From Xanthomonas melonis (GTDB lineage Bacteria > Pseudomonadota > Gammaproteobacteria > Xanthomonadales > Xanthomonadaceae): a DNA stretch of 64,000 nt. The notes below the pieces were generated by a model that ran no database searches, was not told where the DNA came from, and saw only the letters and a list, made by a program, of their open reading frames with translations. Numbering within the stretch: position 1 is the stretch's first letter; the number at the start of each line of letters is the position of its first letter. Shown piece after piece: positions 39,345-48,022 of this stretch. Location: assembly GCF_020783655.1 (NCBI RefSeq), contig NZ_JAJGQH010000009.1:124001-188000 (forward strand). The letters run 5' to 3'. Both the position numbers and the translations under genes were made by a program.

Positions 39345-40625
39345 ATGCCGGGAAGTTTCTTCAGGGAGGAAGTATTGCGCGCACGCCGGGACGCTTGGCT
39401 TGCGCCGGTGCGCCTCGAGGCGCCAAGGTTTGGTTGGCCATGCCTTGCCACTGCGGTACTTCTCATAGTCACCGTGTTTGCGTTGCTATGCTTTGGGAGT
39501 TTCACCCGGCACGAATCCGTCAATGGTGCATTGGTACCGGACCGTGGCCTGTTGACACTGACGCCGCTCAGCGCGGGTATGGTTTCCAAGGCATTCGTGG
39601 TCGAGGGAGCCACGGTACGGGCTGGTGACCCCGTACTGGAAATTTCGGGAGAACTGGACAGTACGTCGCTCGGGGACACGCAGGCATCGGTCATCTCTCA
39701 GCTTGAGATAAAGCGCAGTCGTCTGAACGCCGATATGCAGGCGCAGGATCATCTGTACGCCGCCCAACAGCGCGATCTGCACCGAAGGATCGCTTTGTTG
39801 CAGGCGCAATTGGACAACACCACCGAACAAGTCCGGTTGCAGCGCCAACGCGCAGACAGTGCGCTTCGACTCTACGAGCAATGGGTGAGCGCTGCAGAAA
39901 AGGGAATATTGACCAAGGTTCAATTGCTGCAGCAGCAGGACATTGCAATCCAGCACCAAGGTCAACTCAAGGAGCTGCAAAAGCATGCGCTGGATCTGCG
40001 CGTGGAACATTCCCAACTGCAATCTCAGCTGGAACAGAATCCTGCGACCTTAGAGGCAAAGCGCAATGAAATTGCCAGGCAGATCGCCGACGTCGCTCAA
40101 TCCCTTTCAGAGAGTGAGGCGCGCCGTTCCATCATCTTGCGCGCTCCGGCTGACGGCATCATTGGAAACCTGTTTGTCCACGCCGGACAGCCGGTCAGCG
40201 CGCAACAGCCGCTGGTCACATTGTTGCCCAAGAACATTACGTTGCGCGCTGAGCTCTGGGTGCCTTCCAAGGCCGTTGGATTCGTGACGCGTGGCGATCG
40301 TGTCCTTCTCCGATACCAGGCGTTTCCCTATCAGAAGTTCGGCCGCCACGCAGGCCGTGTGGTCGAGGTCTCGCGCAGCGCGGTCACTTCGAAGGAGTTG
40401 TCATCGCTGCTGGGGCAGCAGATAGATGAAGCTCGCTATCGTGTCATCGTCGAACTTGAAACACAGCATATTGTCGCCAACGGAAGAAACGAACTGCTGC
40501 GTCCAGGCATGGTGCTGGATGCCGACATACTTCTGGAGCAGCGAAAGCTGATCGAATGGATGTTTGAACCCGTTTATGAAATGACGGGACGTTTCTTGGA
40601 TGATCCGGTCGGGAAACACACATGA
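39345..40625 (+). CDS. HlyD-family adaptor protein for peptide export
   Basis: A 426-residue periplasmic adaptor: a short cytoplasmic N-terminus, one membrane helix (about residues 30-52, ATAVLLIVTVFALLCF), a lipoyl half-domain, a long coiled coil (about 110-245) and a second lipoyl half (RAPADGIIGNLFVHAGQPV). It would link the inner-membrane C39 ABC exporter to an outer-membrane channel of TolC type encoded elsewhere. The ATG at 39345 has GCAGGGA six bases upstream; the ATG at 39339 is too close to it. The stop overlaps the transporter gene start (ATGA), so the two are coupled. Confidence 0.9.
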   Translation: MPGSFFREEVLRARRDAWLAPVRLEAPRFGWPCLATAVLLIVTVFALLCFGSFTRHESVNGALVPDRGLLTLTPLSAGMVSKAFVVEGATVRAGDPVLEISGELDSTSLGDTQASVISQLEIKRSRLNADMQAQDHLYAAQQRDLHRRIALLQAQLDNTTEQVRLQRQRADSALRLYEQWVSAAEKGILTKVQLLQQQDIAIQHQGQLKELQKHALDLRVEHSQLQSQLEQNPATLEAKRNEIARQIADVAQSLSESEARRSIILRAPADGIIGNLFVHAGQPVSAQQPLVTLLPKNITLRAELWVPSKAVGFVTRGDRVLLRYQAFPYQKFGRHAGRVVEVSRSAVTSKELSSLLGQQIDEARYRVIVELETQHIVANGRNELLRPGMVLDADILLEQRKLIEWMFEPVYEMTGRFLDDPVGKHT

Positions 40626-42808
40626 GTGGTACCGTATCGATCCACCAATTATTGTCCAATCGCGCGCACATTGTTCCGGTGATGCAGACGGAAGCGGCCG
40701 AGTGTGGTCTTGCCTGTCTGGTCATGGTCGCCGGACATCACGGCGACAGAATCGATCTGCCCCAGGTCCGTCGGCGGTTCAATATCTCGCAGAGAGGCGT
40801 GCGCCTTGAGCGGCTGGTGCAGATCGGCCGTGCCATGGGCCTGGATGTTCGGGCAATGCGGGCCGAGCCTGACTATCTGCAAGACCTGAAACAACCATGC
40901 ATCCTGCATTGGGACATGTCGCACTTCGTTGTCCTTGAGCGCGTCACGCGAGGCGTTGCGCTGTTACACGACCCTGCACGAGGGACATTGCGGCTACCGA
41001 TGTCCGAGGTCGGCAAACACTTTACGGGCGTCTTGCTGGAATTGCAGCCCGGCACCGATTTTCGGCCTTCCGCCGAGACGCCCAAAGTGTCCTTGCGATC
41101 CCTGACAGGGCGAATTTTTGGCCTCAGGCGCGGGTTGCTGCAGATATTCGTTCTGGCGCTGACGATCGAAGTGCTTGCGTTGCTGCTGCCTTTCCAGATG
41201 CAGTGGGTGATCGACCATGTACTCGTTTCAGCGGACATGCAGCTGCTCAAGATACTGACCATTGCTTTCTTGCTTACCGTCGTTTTCCAGACCATCCTGA
41301 CAGTTGCGCGGAGCTGGATCGTCAGTTGGCTCGGTGCATCATTGAATACCCAATGGATCACCAACCTGTTTGGGCATCTGATGCGGCTTCCACTCGAGTA
41401 TTTCGACAGGCGGCACATGGGCGATGTGTTGTCGCGCTTTTCTTCGTTGAAATCCATTCAGACCACATTGACCGGCAGCTTTGTGGAAGCGATGCTCAAC
41501 GGGCTCACGGGATGCCTGGCCGTGGTGATATTGATGGCCTACAGCCTGCCACTCACGGGCCTGGTTCTCGCAGCTTTCGCCCTGTATCTCGGCTTGCGTC
41601 TGGCGTTCTATCGGCTGCAGTTCGTGATCAGTCGTGATCAGCTGGCATATGGGGCGCGTCAGCAAAGCGAGCTGATGGAGTCGGTACGGGGCATACAGGC
41701 GATCAAGCTTGCCAACAAGCAAGGGCTTCGCCAGGGAAGATTATTCAGTGCAACAGCACAGAGTGTGCGTCTGGAAATGCAGGTGCAGCGTTTTGGCCTT
41801 GCATTCAATGCGCTGAATCAGGGGCTGTTTGGAGTACAGAGAGTATTTCTAATCGCCCTCGGCGGTTACTTGGCACTGAATGGAACGTTGTCGGCAGGCA
41901 TGCTTGTTGCCGTCCTGGCGTACGCGGATCTTTTCACCAGCAGGGCCGCGGTCCTAGTCGATAAATTCATCGAGCTAAAGATGCTGCGTCTGCATGCCGA
42001 GCGGATCGCCGATATCGCAACGACTACTCCGGAGCTCGATGAAATTTCCGGTTACAGCGGCCCGGAGCCCATTCCCGAGATTCACGTCAAGGGGTTGAGT
42101 TTCCGTTATTCAGACGACGATCCATGGGTTATCCGCAATCTTAACCTGCGCATCGAAGCGGGTGAGTCGGTTGCCATTGTCGGGCCAAGCGGCTGTGGTA
42201 AGTCCACACTCGCCAAGTTGTTGCTGGGATTGATCGAGCCGACCGAGGGCACCATCGAAGTTGGTGGTATCGATATCCGCAAGTTTGGGCTGGAAAACTA
42301 TAGAGCCATGGTGTCGGCAGTCATGCAGGATGATCAGTTGTTTGCTGGATCGTTGGCCGACAACATCGCATTCTTCGACCCGGATTCGACTATCGAGCGG
42401 ATCGCCAGTGCCGCGCAGCTGGCTGCAATCCATGACGATATCGCCAAGATGCCGATGGGGTACGAATCCCTTGTCGGCGATATGGGTTCGATTCTGTCCG
42501 GTGGCCAACGTCAGCGCGTCATTCTGGCGCGTGCTCTGTACCGGCAGCCGAAAATCCTTGTGCTGGACGAGGCGACGAGTCATCTGGATTCCATCAGGGA
42601 TCAAGTGGTCAACGCGCATATCAAGGCCATGAAGATGACCAGGATCATCATCGCACACCGGCAGGAAACGATCGCTTCTGCCGACCGCAGGATATCGCTT
42701 GTCGCCGAGTCGCGGGACAAGCAGGCTGCCAGTCATGGCGCCGAGAGACTTGATGCCAGTGATGGTGTCGAGAAGCACGCCGGCAATCTCGCCGGCGAAC
42801 TACCCTGA
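40622..42808 (+). CDS. Bacteriocin-type ABC exporter with C39 peptidase domain
   Basis: A 728-residue processing transporter. The N-terminal C39 cysteine peptidase has C28 in QTEAAECGLAC, H101 in MSHFVVLE and D117 in HDPARG, with Q22 for the oxyanion hole; all catalytic residues are present. A six-helix membrane domain (about 165-440) follows, then the ATPase with Walker A GPSGCGKST, signature LSGGQRQR and Walker B ILVLDEATSHLD. Such proteins cut leaders after a Gly-Gly pair while exporting the peptide. The matching Gly-Gly leader is encoded 20 bases downstream. Confidence 0.94.
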   Translation: MSGTVSIHQLLSNRAHIVPVMQTEAAECGLACLVMVAGHHGDRIDLPQVRRRFNISQRGVRLERLVQIGRAMGLDVRAMRAEPDYLQDLKQPCILHWDMSHFVVLERVTRGVALLHDPARGTLRLPMSEVGKHFTGVLLELQPGTDFRPSAETPKVSLRSLTGRIFGLRRGLLQIFVLALTIEVLALLLPFQMQWVIDHVLVSADMQLLKILTIAFLLTVVFQTILTVARSWIVSWLGASLNTQWITNLFGHLMRLPLEYFDRRHMGDVLSRFSSLKSIQTTLTGSFVEAMLNGLTGCLAVVILMAYSLPLTGLVLAAFALYLGLRLAFYRLQFVISRDQLAYGARQQSELMESVRGIQAIKLANKQGLRQGRLFSATAQSVRLEMQVQRFGLAFNALNQGLFGVQRVFLIALGGYLALNGTLSAGMLVAVLAYADLFTSRAAVLVDKFIELKMLRLHAERIADIATTTPELDEISGYSGPEPIPEIHVKGLSFRYSDDDPWVIRNLNLRIEAGESVAIVGPSGCGKSTLAKLLLGLIEPTEGTIEVGGIDIRKFGLENYRAMVSAVMQDDQLFAGSLADNIAFFDPDSTIERIASAAQLAAIHDDIAKMPMGYESLVGDMGSILSGGQRQRVILARALYRQPKILVLDEATSHLDSIRDQVVNAHIKAMKMTRIIIAHRQETIASADRRISLVAESRDKQAASHGAERLDASDGVEKHAGNLAGELP

Positions 42809-42827
42809 AGCAGCCAAGGAGTAAGTA

Positions 42828-42995
42828 ATGGAAAACTTTGAACTCATGGAAAATTCGCGTCCCGTCGCTCAGCGCTTCGCACGTGAGATGACTCAGGAAG
42901 AAATCAGTGCTGTGTCCTGCGGTGGTGCTGGCGATACATTAGTCATCATCATTGTCGAAGCCATCGACACCGAAACCATCATCATCGTCAGCTAA
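42828..42995 (+). CDS. Graspetide-type RiPP precursor peptide
   Basis: A 55-residue peptide with a strong ribosome site (AAGGAG, six bases before ATG 42828). The leader, residues 1-33, contains PVAQRFAREMTQEEISAV and ends SCGG (residues 30-33), a double-glycine cleavage site for C39 peptidases. The 22-residue core then holds two aligned nine-residue units, DTLVIIIVE (36-44) and DTETIIIVS (47-55), joined by Ala-Ile. It contains four carboxylates (D36, E44, D47, E49) and four hydroxyls (T37, T48, T50, S55), the side chains ATP-grasp ligases join as esters. Position between exporter and ligase supports the assignment; product topology is unknown. Confidence 0.85.
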   Translation: MENFELMENSRPVAQRFAREMTQEEISAVSCGGAGDTLVIIIVEAIDTETIIIVS

Positions 42996-43063
42996 GCGTC
43001 CCCCGGCATGGCGGCATGCAAGTGTCGCCATGCTCCTGTCGCGTCTTGGAATGTGTAGCGCCT

Positions 43064-44149
43064 ATGGACGAAAATGTAAAGAATGTGTTGATCGTCGCGC
43101 CGCGGAGCGATAAACACGCGTCTACGATTGCTGCGATGATCGTCGCATCGGGCCACGCCGCAAGCCTGTTGGACACCGGGCAGTGGCCATGTGGTCTCGA
43201 TGGGTCTCTGCTGTATGGCTCGCAGGGCGTAAGTGTTGCTCGAGATGGTGCTCCGATTGCCTACGACGCGGCTTGGAGCCGCCGTTTGTTGTTCAATAAA
43301 TCTGCACCTGCGCATGTCCACGAACAGGACATCAAATTTATCAGGACAGAAGGATTGCTGTTCGATCTTGGGGCTGTAGCCCTGCTTGCAGCCGGATATG
43401 GCGCAAAGCGCTGGGTCAATGCACCGCTGGCTTCACTCGCCGCTGATCAGAAGCCGCTGCAGCTTGCCACTGCAGTTGCCAGTGGTCTATTGGTGCCGGA
43501 GACATTGATCAGCCAGCGTCCCGACGATATCCGTGCATTTCGTCAGAAGTATGCTGATGGCGTTGTCGTCAAGCCGTTCAATGTCGGAGCATGGGCAGAT
43601 GGTGAAAACTACAGTGTCTCCTATGCGACGCGCATTGCTCTGAAAGAGCAGCTGGCCGATGCGGATCTACGCGCCTGTCCGACAACATATCAGCAGGTTA
43701 TCAGAAATCAAGCTGACCTACGTGTGATTTGCATGGGAGGGGAGTACTTCTGCATGCAGATGCGCCATTCCTTGTTGGGCGAGATCGACTATCGTGCTAT
43801 CAGGCATAAGACGACCATGCACTACGAGTGGATACCTCTGTATTCCGGCTTGCAGGCGAAGCTGGATGTGCTTCGATCAGCATTGGGGATCGACTTCTTC
43901 TGTGCAGATTTTGTCGTTCCCATCGCTGGGGGGGAGCCGGTATTCCTGGAGCTCAATCCAGGTGGGCAGTTTCTCTATCTGGATGAAAAGTCGCCTGAGA
44001 TGGACATCGCTGGCCGGTTTTGCTCGTTCCTCGTGTACGGGGAAACGGGCAGACATCAGGAATTTCCGCGTCTGGAAAAAGAGCCTGTGGTTATTCAGGA
44101 CAAGACGCGTGTTGGGAGTTTTCCGGAATCGGGAGTTGCTTGCTCATGA
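43064..44149 (+). CDS. ATP-grasp peptide ligase (MvdC/MvdD-like graspetide macrocyclase)
   Basis: A 361-residue ATP-grasp protein resembling microviridin-type ligases. Visible features are the ATP-binding lysine region GVVVKPFNVG, TYQQVIRNQADLRVICMGG with the downstream strand EYFCMQM, and the metal-site segment FLELNPGGQFLYLDEKS. In characterised relatives these enzymes phosphorylate Asp/Glu side chains of a precursor core and join them to Thr/Ser (ester) or Lys (amide). This core has no Lys, so esters are predicted. The ATG at 43064 starts directly before the first Rossmann-like strand; a frame start at 43016 would add an unlikely Cys-rich extension. The stop overlaps the next gene (ATGA). 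Confidence 0.88.
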   Translation: MDENVKNVLIVAPRSDKHASTIAAMIVASGHAASLLDTGQWPCGLDGSLLYGSQGVSVARDGAPIAYDAAWSRRLLFNKSAPAHVHEQDIKFIRTEGLLFDLGAVALLAAGYGAKRWVNAPLASLAADQKPLQLATAVASGLLVPETLISQRPDDIRAFRQKYADGVVVKPFNVGAWADGENYSVSYATRIALKEQLADADLRACPTTYQQVIRNQADLRVICMGGEYFCMQMRHSLLGEIDYRAIRHKTTMHYEWIPLYSGLQAKLDVLRSALGIDFFCADFVVPIAGGEPVFLELNPGGQFLYLDEKSPEMDIAGRFCSFLVYGETGRHQEFPRLEKEPVVIQDKTRVGSFPESGVACS

Positions 44150-44754
44150 AAGCGGTAATGTTAGGAATGCTGCTGTGGCAGTTGGCGACGATGGGACATG
44201 CTGTTGCCGAAACAGGACAGAATCCACAGTCGAGCCGACAATCTATGAATTCTGCCTACCGCGAACAGCTGTTGGCGCTGGCTGATGCCGATCAGAAGAT
44301 CCGTGAGCAGATTCGTGGCGCTTTCACAGCGCAACAGCTGCAGGCCAACCAAGGCGCAGCAAAAGAAATGGCAATGCGTGTGGTGGCGTCGCAACGGGAG
44401 AACCAGGTTACGCTGTCTACACTGATCGAGCAATTCGGCTTCCCCGATGTCGCGTCGGTCGGTGAAGACGGTGCACATGCAGGTTTCCTGGTCGCGCAAC
44501 ACTCCACTGACCGCAAGTTTCGCGATGATTTCTTGAAGAACATCGAGGCTGCGGTCGCGCGCGGGTCTTACAGCACTGCGGACATGGCATTGTTCGTGGA
44601 TCGCAACCTGATCATGTCGGGCAAGCCGCAGCGTTATGGCACCCAGCGCAAGGCGGACGGAAGCCTGTTCGAGCTGGAGGATCCTGCGCGGCTGGCGCAA
44701 AGAAGGGCCGACATTGGCTTGCATGACGAACAGAGCGGTTCTGGTGGCCTGTGA
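44146..44754 (+). CDS. Exported DUF6624-like protein in the RiPP cluster
   Basis: A 202-residue protein with a signal peptide (MKAVMLGMLLWQLATMGHAVA). The mature region shows the DUF6624-like pattern: LIEQFGFPDVASVGEDGAHAG, then FLVAQHSTDRKFRDDFL, and a C-terminal LFVDRNLIMSGKPQRYGTQ. It overlaps the ligase stop by four bases, so it belongs to the operon. Placement in the periplasm suggests it might protect the producer, bind the exported peptide or modify it; no activity is known to me. The DUF number is recalled from sequence pattern and should be confirmed. Confidence 0.75.
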   Translation: MKAVMLGMLLWQLATMGHAVAETGQNPQSSRQSMNSAYREQLLALADADQKIREQIRGAFTAQQLQANQGAAKEMAMRVVASQRENQVTLSTLIEQFGFPDVASVGEDGAHAGFLVAQHSTDRKFRDDFLKNIEAAVARGSYSTADMALFVDRNLIMSGKPQRYGTQRKADGSLFELEDPARLAQRRADIGLHDEQSGSGGL

Positions 44755-45161
44755 ATCTCAGGGGATCGCCAAGTGCGCTGAGATGGATGCTGATCAGCAC
44801 ACGGTTCGTGGGTGATCGAGCATGCGTTACGGGAGCTCGACGTCCTGCTTCCAATGAGCGATGACCCGGTCCCCCATGCATGCTCTCACTGCAGGCTGTT
44901 GCGCGTGTGCAAGTCTGCCAGCAGTGTGCACCGCAGTATTTTTAGTCGCCAACGCACTACGTGCTTCCCGGTGGATCCGGCTTCGTCTCCGTACGGGTGG
45001 CACCAGCAACATGATCTTCCACGTAGCACCGCTTTATAACGCGATGCTTATCACGTCCTGTAGTCATCATCATGTTCGCCTATCGTAGCGATCAGAACTA
45101 ACGACTTCTCACGCTACCGCTCGCTGGCGATGATTCAGCTCCCTCAACACGAGCTGCCGCC
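44755..45161. other. Intergenic DNA between the RiPP cluster and catalase
   Basis: About 400 bases hold several short frames with no ribosome sites or protein-like composition. A weak TCTCAG/CTGAGA dyad just after the DUF6624 gene could end the transcript. The region must also contain the catalase promoter; no clear OxyR site could be picked out. Confidence 0.5.
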
Positions 45162-46685
45162 ATGCGCCCTGGATCCCTCATGGTGCTAGCCCTGCTAGCC
45201 CCCACGCTGATCGCGCCGCCGGTCTTCGCCCAATCCGCGCTGACCCGCGACAATGGCGCCAAGGTCGGCGACAACCAGAACTCGCAGACCGCCGGTGCCG
45301 CCGGTCCGACCTTGCTGCAGGACGTGCAGTTGATCCAGAAGCTGCAGCGCTTCGATCGCGAGCGCATTCCCGAGCGCGTGGTGCATGCGCGCGGCACCGG
45401 CGTCAAAGGCGAGTTCACCGCCACCGCCGATCTGTCCAACCTGACCAAGGCCAAGGTGTTCAGCGCTGGCGAAAAAACGCCGGTGTTCGTGCGCTTTTCC
45501 TCGGTGGTGCATGGCAACCATTCGCCGGAAACCCTGCGCGACCCGCACGGGTTCGCCACCAAGTTCTACACCAGCGAAGGCAACTGGGACCTGGTCGGCA
45601 ACAACTTCCCCACCTTCTTCATCCGCGATGCGATCAAGTTCCCGGACATGGTGCATGCGTTCAAGCCGGATCCGCGCACCAACCTGGACGACGATTCGCG
45701 GCGCTTCGATTTCTTCTCGCATGTGCCCGAAGGCACCCGCACGCTGACCCTGCTGTACTCCAATGAAGGCACGCCCGCTGGTTACCGCTTCATGGACGGC
45801 AATGGCGTGCACGCCTACAAGCTGGTCAACGCGCAGGGCGAGGTGCATTACGTCAAGTTCCACTGGAAGACGCTGCAGGGCATCAAGAACCTCGATCCCA
45901 AGCAGGTCGCCGCGGTGCAGGCCAAGGACTACAGCCACCTGACCAACGATCTGGTCGGCGCGATCAAGAAGGGCGACTATCCGAAGTGGGACCTGTACAT
46001 CCAGGTGCTCAAGCCCGAAGACCTGGCCAAGTTTGATTTCGACCCGCTCGACGCCACCAAGATCTGGCCCGACGTGCCGGAGCAGAAGGTCGGCCAGATG
46101 GTGTTGAACAAGAACGTGGACAATTTCTTCCAGGAGACCGAGCAGGTCGCGATGGCGCCGGCCAATCTGGTTCCGGGCATCGAGCCGTCGGAAGACCGCC
46201 TGTTGCAGGGTCGCATCTTCTCCTACGCCGACACCCAGCTGTATCGCATCGGTGCCAATGGCCTGAGCCTGCCGGTCAACCGTCCGCGCGTGGCCGTCAA
46301 CAACGGCAACCAGGATGGTCAGGGCAACATCGGCCAGACCACCAGCGGCGTGAATTACGAGCCGAGCCGCCTGGAGCCGCGTCCGCAGGACACCGCGGCG
46401 CGCTACAGCGAACTGCCGCTGTCGGGCACCACCCAGCAGGCCAAGATCGCCCGCGAACAGAACTTCAAGCAGGCAGGCGAGTTGTATCGCTCCTACAGCA
46501 AGAAGGATCGTGCGGACCTGGTGCAGAGCTTCGGCGAGTCGCTTGCCAACACCGACACCGAAAGCAAGCACATCATCCTGTCGTTCCTGTACAAGGCCGA
46601 TCCGGAGTACGGCACCGGCGTGGCCCGCGTCGCCAAGGGCGATCTGGCCCGCGTCAAGCAGCTGGCCTCCAGCCTGCAGGACTGA
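45162..46685 (+). CDS. katB: Exported monofunctional catalase
   Basis: A 507-residue haem catalase with a cleavable signal peptide (ending at PPVFAQ), hence periplasmic. The distal histidine is H75 in RVVHARG, the asparagine lies in LVGNNFPTFF, and the proximal haem-ligand tyrosine is in GRIFSYADTQLYR. It detoxifies hydrogen peroxide, important against plant oxidative bursts. The ankyrin gene directly downstream is the usual partner of exported KatB-type catalases, as in Pseudomonas katB-ankB. Confidence 0.92.
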   Translation: MRPGSLMVLALLAPTLIAPPVFAQSALTRDNGAKVGDNQNSQTAGAAGPTLLQDVQLIQKLQRFDRERIPERVVHARGTGVKGEFTATADLSNLTKAKVFSAGEKTPVFVRFSSVVHGNHSPETLRDPHGFATKFYTSEGNWDLVGNNFPTFFIRDAIKFPDMVHAFKPDPRTNLDDDSRRFDFFSHVPEGTRTLTLLYSNEGTPAGYRFMDGNGVHAYKLVNAQGEVHYVKFHWKTLQGIKNLDPKQVAAVQAKDYSHLTNDLVGAIKKGDYPKWDLYIQVLKPEDLAKFDFDPLDATKIWPDVPEQKVGQMVLNKNVDNFFQETEQVAMAPANLVPGIEPSEDRLLQGRIFSYADTQLYRIGANGLSLPVNRPRVAVNNGNQDGQGNIGQTTSGVNYEPSRLEPRPQDTAARYSELPLSGTTQQAKIAREQNFKQAGELYRSYSKKDRADLVQSFGESLANTDTESKHIILSFLYKADPEYGTGVARVAKGDLARVKQLASSLQD

Positions 46686-46741
46686 TCCACCCGACGGCAT
46701 CGCGGCCGGGCCGCGGTGCCGTCCTTGTTCAGGAGAGTGCC

Positions 46742-47305
46742 ATGCGCACGCTGATGTTGGTCTTGCTGAGCGCGATCAGCGCGCCAGCCATGGCCGCCCC
46801 GCCGGCAGCGGCACCGACCGCCGCGGCAAGCCCCGAGCAGATCAAGCGGCAACTGCGCGAGTATTTCTTCGATGCCGCGCGCGCAGGCCGCCAGGACATG
46901 CTGGCCGAATTCATCCGCTCGCACTACGACCTCAATACCCGCGACGAGAAGGGCTACACCGCACTGATCCTGGCCGCCTATCACGGCCAGCGGCCGGCGG
47001 TGGAACAACTGCTCAGTGCCGGAGCCGACCCCTGCGCACAGGACAAGCGCGGCAACACCGCATTGATGGGGGCGATCTTCAAGGGCGAACTGGCGATCGC
47101 CAAGCGCCTGATGCAGGCCGATTGCGCACCCGACCAGCGCAACAATGCCGGACAGACTGCGGCCATGTACGCGGCACTGTTCCAGCGCACCGACGTGCTC
47201 AAGGACCTGGCGGCCAAGGGCGCGGATCTCAGCCTCAAGGACGGCCAGGGCAACGACGTGACCAAGCTGCAACGCGGCGAGTTCGCCACTGCTCCGGCGC
47301 GCTGA
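46742..47305 (+). CDS. ankB: Periplasmic ankyrin-repeat protein, catalase partner
   Basis: A 187-residue protein with a signal peptide (cleaved after MAAPP) and about four ankyrin repeats, for example DEKGYTALILAAYHGQRPAV and DKRGNTALMGAIFKGELAIA. It starts 56 bases after the catalase stop behind CAGGAGAG. In Pseudomonas aeruginosa AnkB is required for full KatB activity, and the same role is inferred here from the gene pair. Confidence 0.87.
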   Translation: MRTLMLVLLSAISAPAMAAPPAAAPTAAASPEQIKRQLREYFFDAARAGRQDMLAEFIRSHYDLNTRDEKGYTALILAAYHGQRPAVEQLLSAGADPCAQDKRGNTALMGAIFKGELAIAKRLMQADCAPDQRNNAGQTAAMYAALFQRTDVLKDLAAKGADLSLKDGQGNDVTKLQRGEFATAPAR

Positions 47306-47720
47306 GCGCGCCGCTGTGGTGTCGGCGTTCCTGCGTGCGGCCAGCCGATGCATCGACAGACCGGTTGCGCACCGCCTGGGTAAGTCGTCGGCCCGTATCC
47401 CGCCTCGTGCTGGGGCGATCATTCACGGCGGACCCGGCGCGACGGCGTCGCCAGCCCAAACGTGGTTCCACTGAGCACCGGGGTGCATCCCGGTCAGCCG
47501 ACAGCGGTGGCGACGGCGCGTTCCGACAGAGCGGCAGTCGACGCCAGCGCAATCGCGCAGCGCCGACAGCGATACGAGCCGCCGCCGAGGACGTCGCCTG
47601 CCTTGGACGGCGCCGTCGACCGTTCGCTGTGGATCCGCGTGCGGGCCTGCAAGCACCGACCTCCGAGGGCCAAGCGGCGCTGGTCACCGGCGACTGCGTC
47701 GCTGCCCGGGGAGAGGGTCG

Positions 47721-47924
47721 GCATACCGGATCGGCACCGCCACCGGCGACTGCACAGAAGCGTTCGCACGCTATCACCTCCCGCTGCATCGGCCGTCGGT
47801 TTTCCGCCGCTACCGTGTTGAAACCTTGGCGGATGTGGTGGCGTCGCTGCCGCCGCGTCAGGAAAATTCCGACGCCTACTGCGAGGTGCGCCAAGGCTTT
47901 GACATAAAACTGAGCGTCCGCTGA
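47721..47924 (+). pseudogene. Possible decayed gene remnant in a 700-base gap
   Basis: Between the ankyrin gene and the small membrane protein at 48023 no intact gene is visible. One frame here reads protein-like (AYRIGTATGDCTEAFARYHL, then SLPPRQENSDAYCEVRQGFD) and ends at TGA 47922-47924, but has no start; the reading quality appears to switch frames upstream. It could be the C-terminal remnant of a frameshifted gene. No family is recognised. Confidence 0.3.
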
Positions 47925-48022
47925 CTTGGCCGAAAAGCCCTGGAAAAACCGCGCAAAAAAGAGTTCAAGAACCGTCCGGGAAAGCCGATGCTGCAGCTAT
48001 CGCACCTTGGAACCCCCGGACC

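Noticed and set aside
42828-42995. Unmodified class II microcin as the explanation of the small peptide
   Set aside because: The adjacent MvdC/MvdD-like ligase and the balanced Asp/Glu and Thr/Ser repeats fit a cross-linked peptide better. It remains the fallback if the ligase acts elsewhere.
45000-45161. OxyR site before the catalase gene
   Set aside because: Only fragments resembling ATAG/CTAT half-sites with wrong spacing were found.
45195-46700. Minus-strand open frame of about 500 codons
   Set aside because: Exact shadow of the catalase gene.
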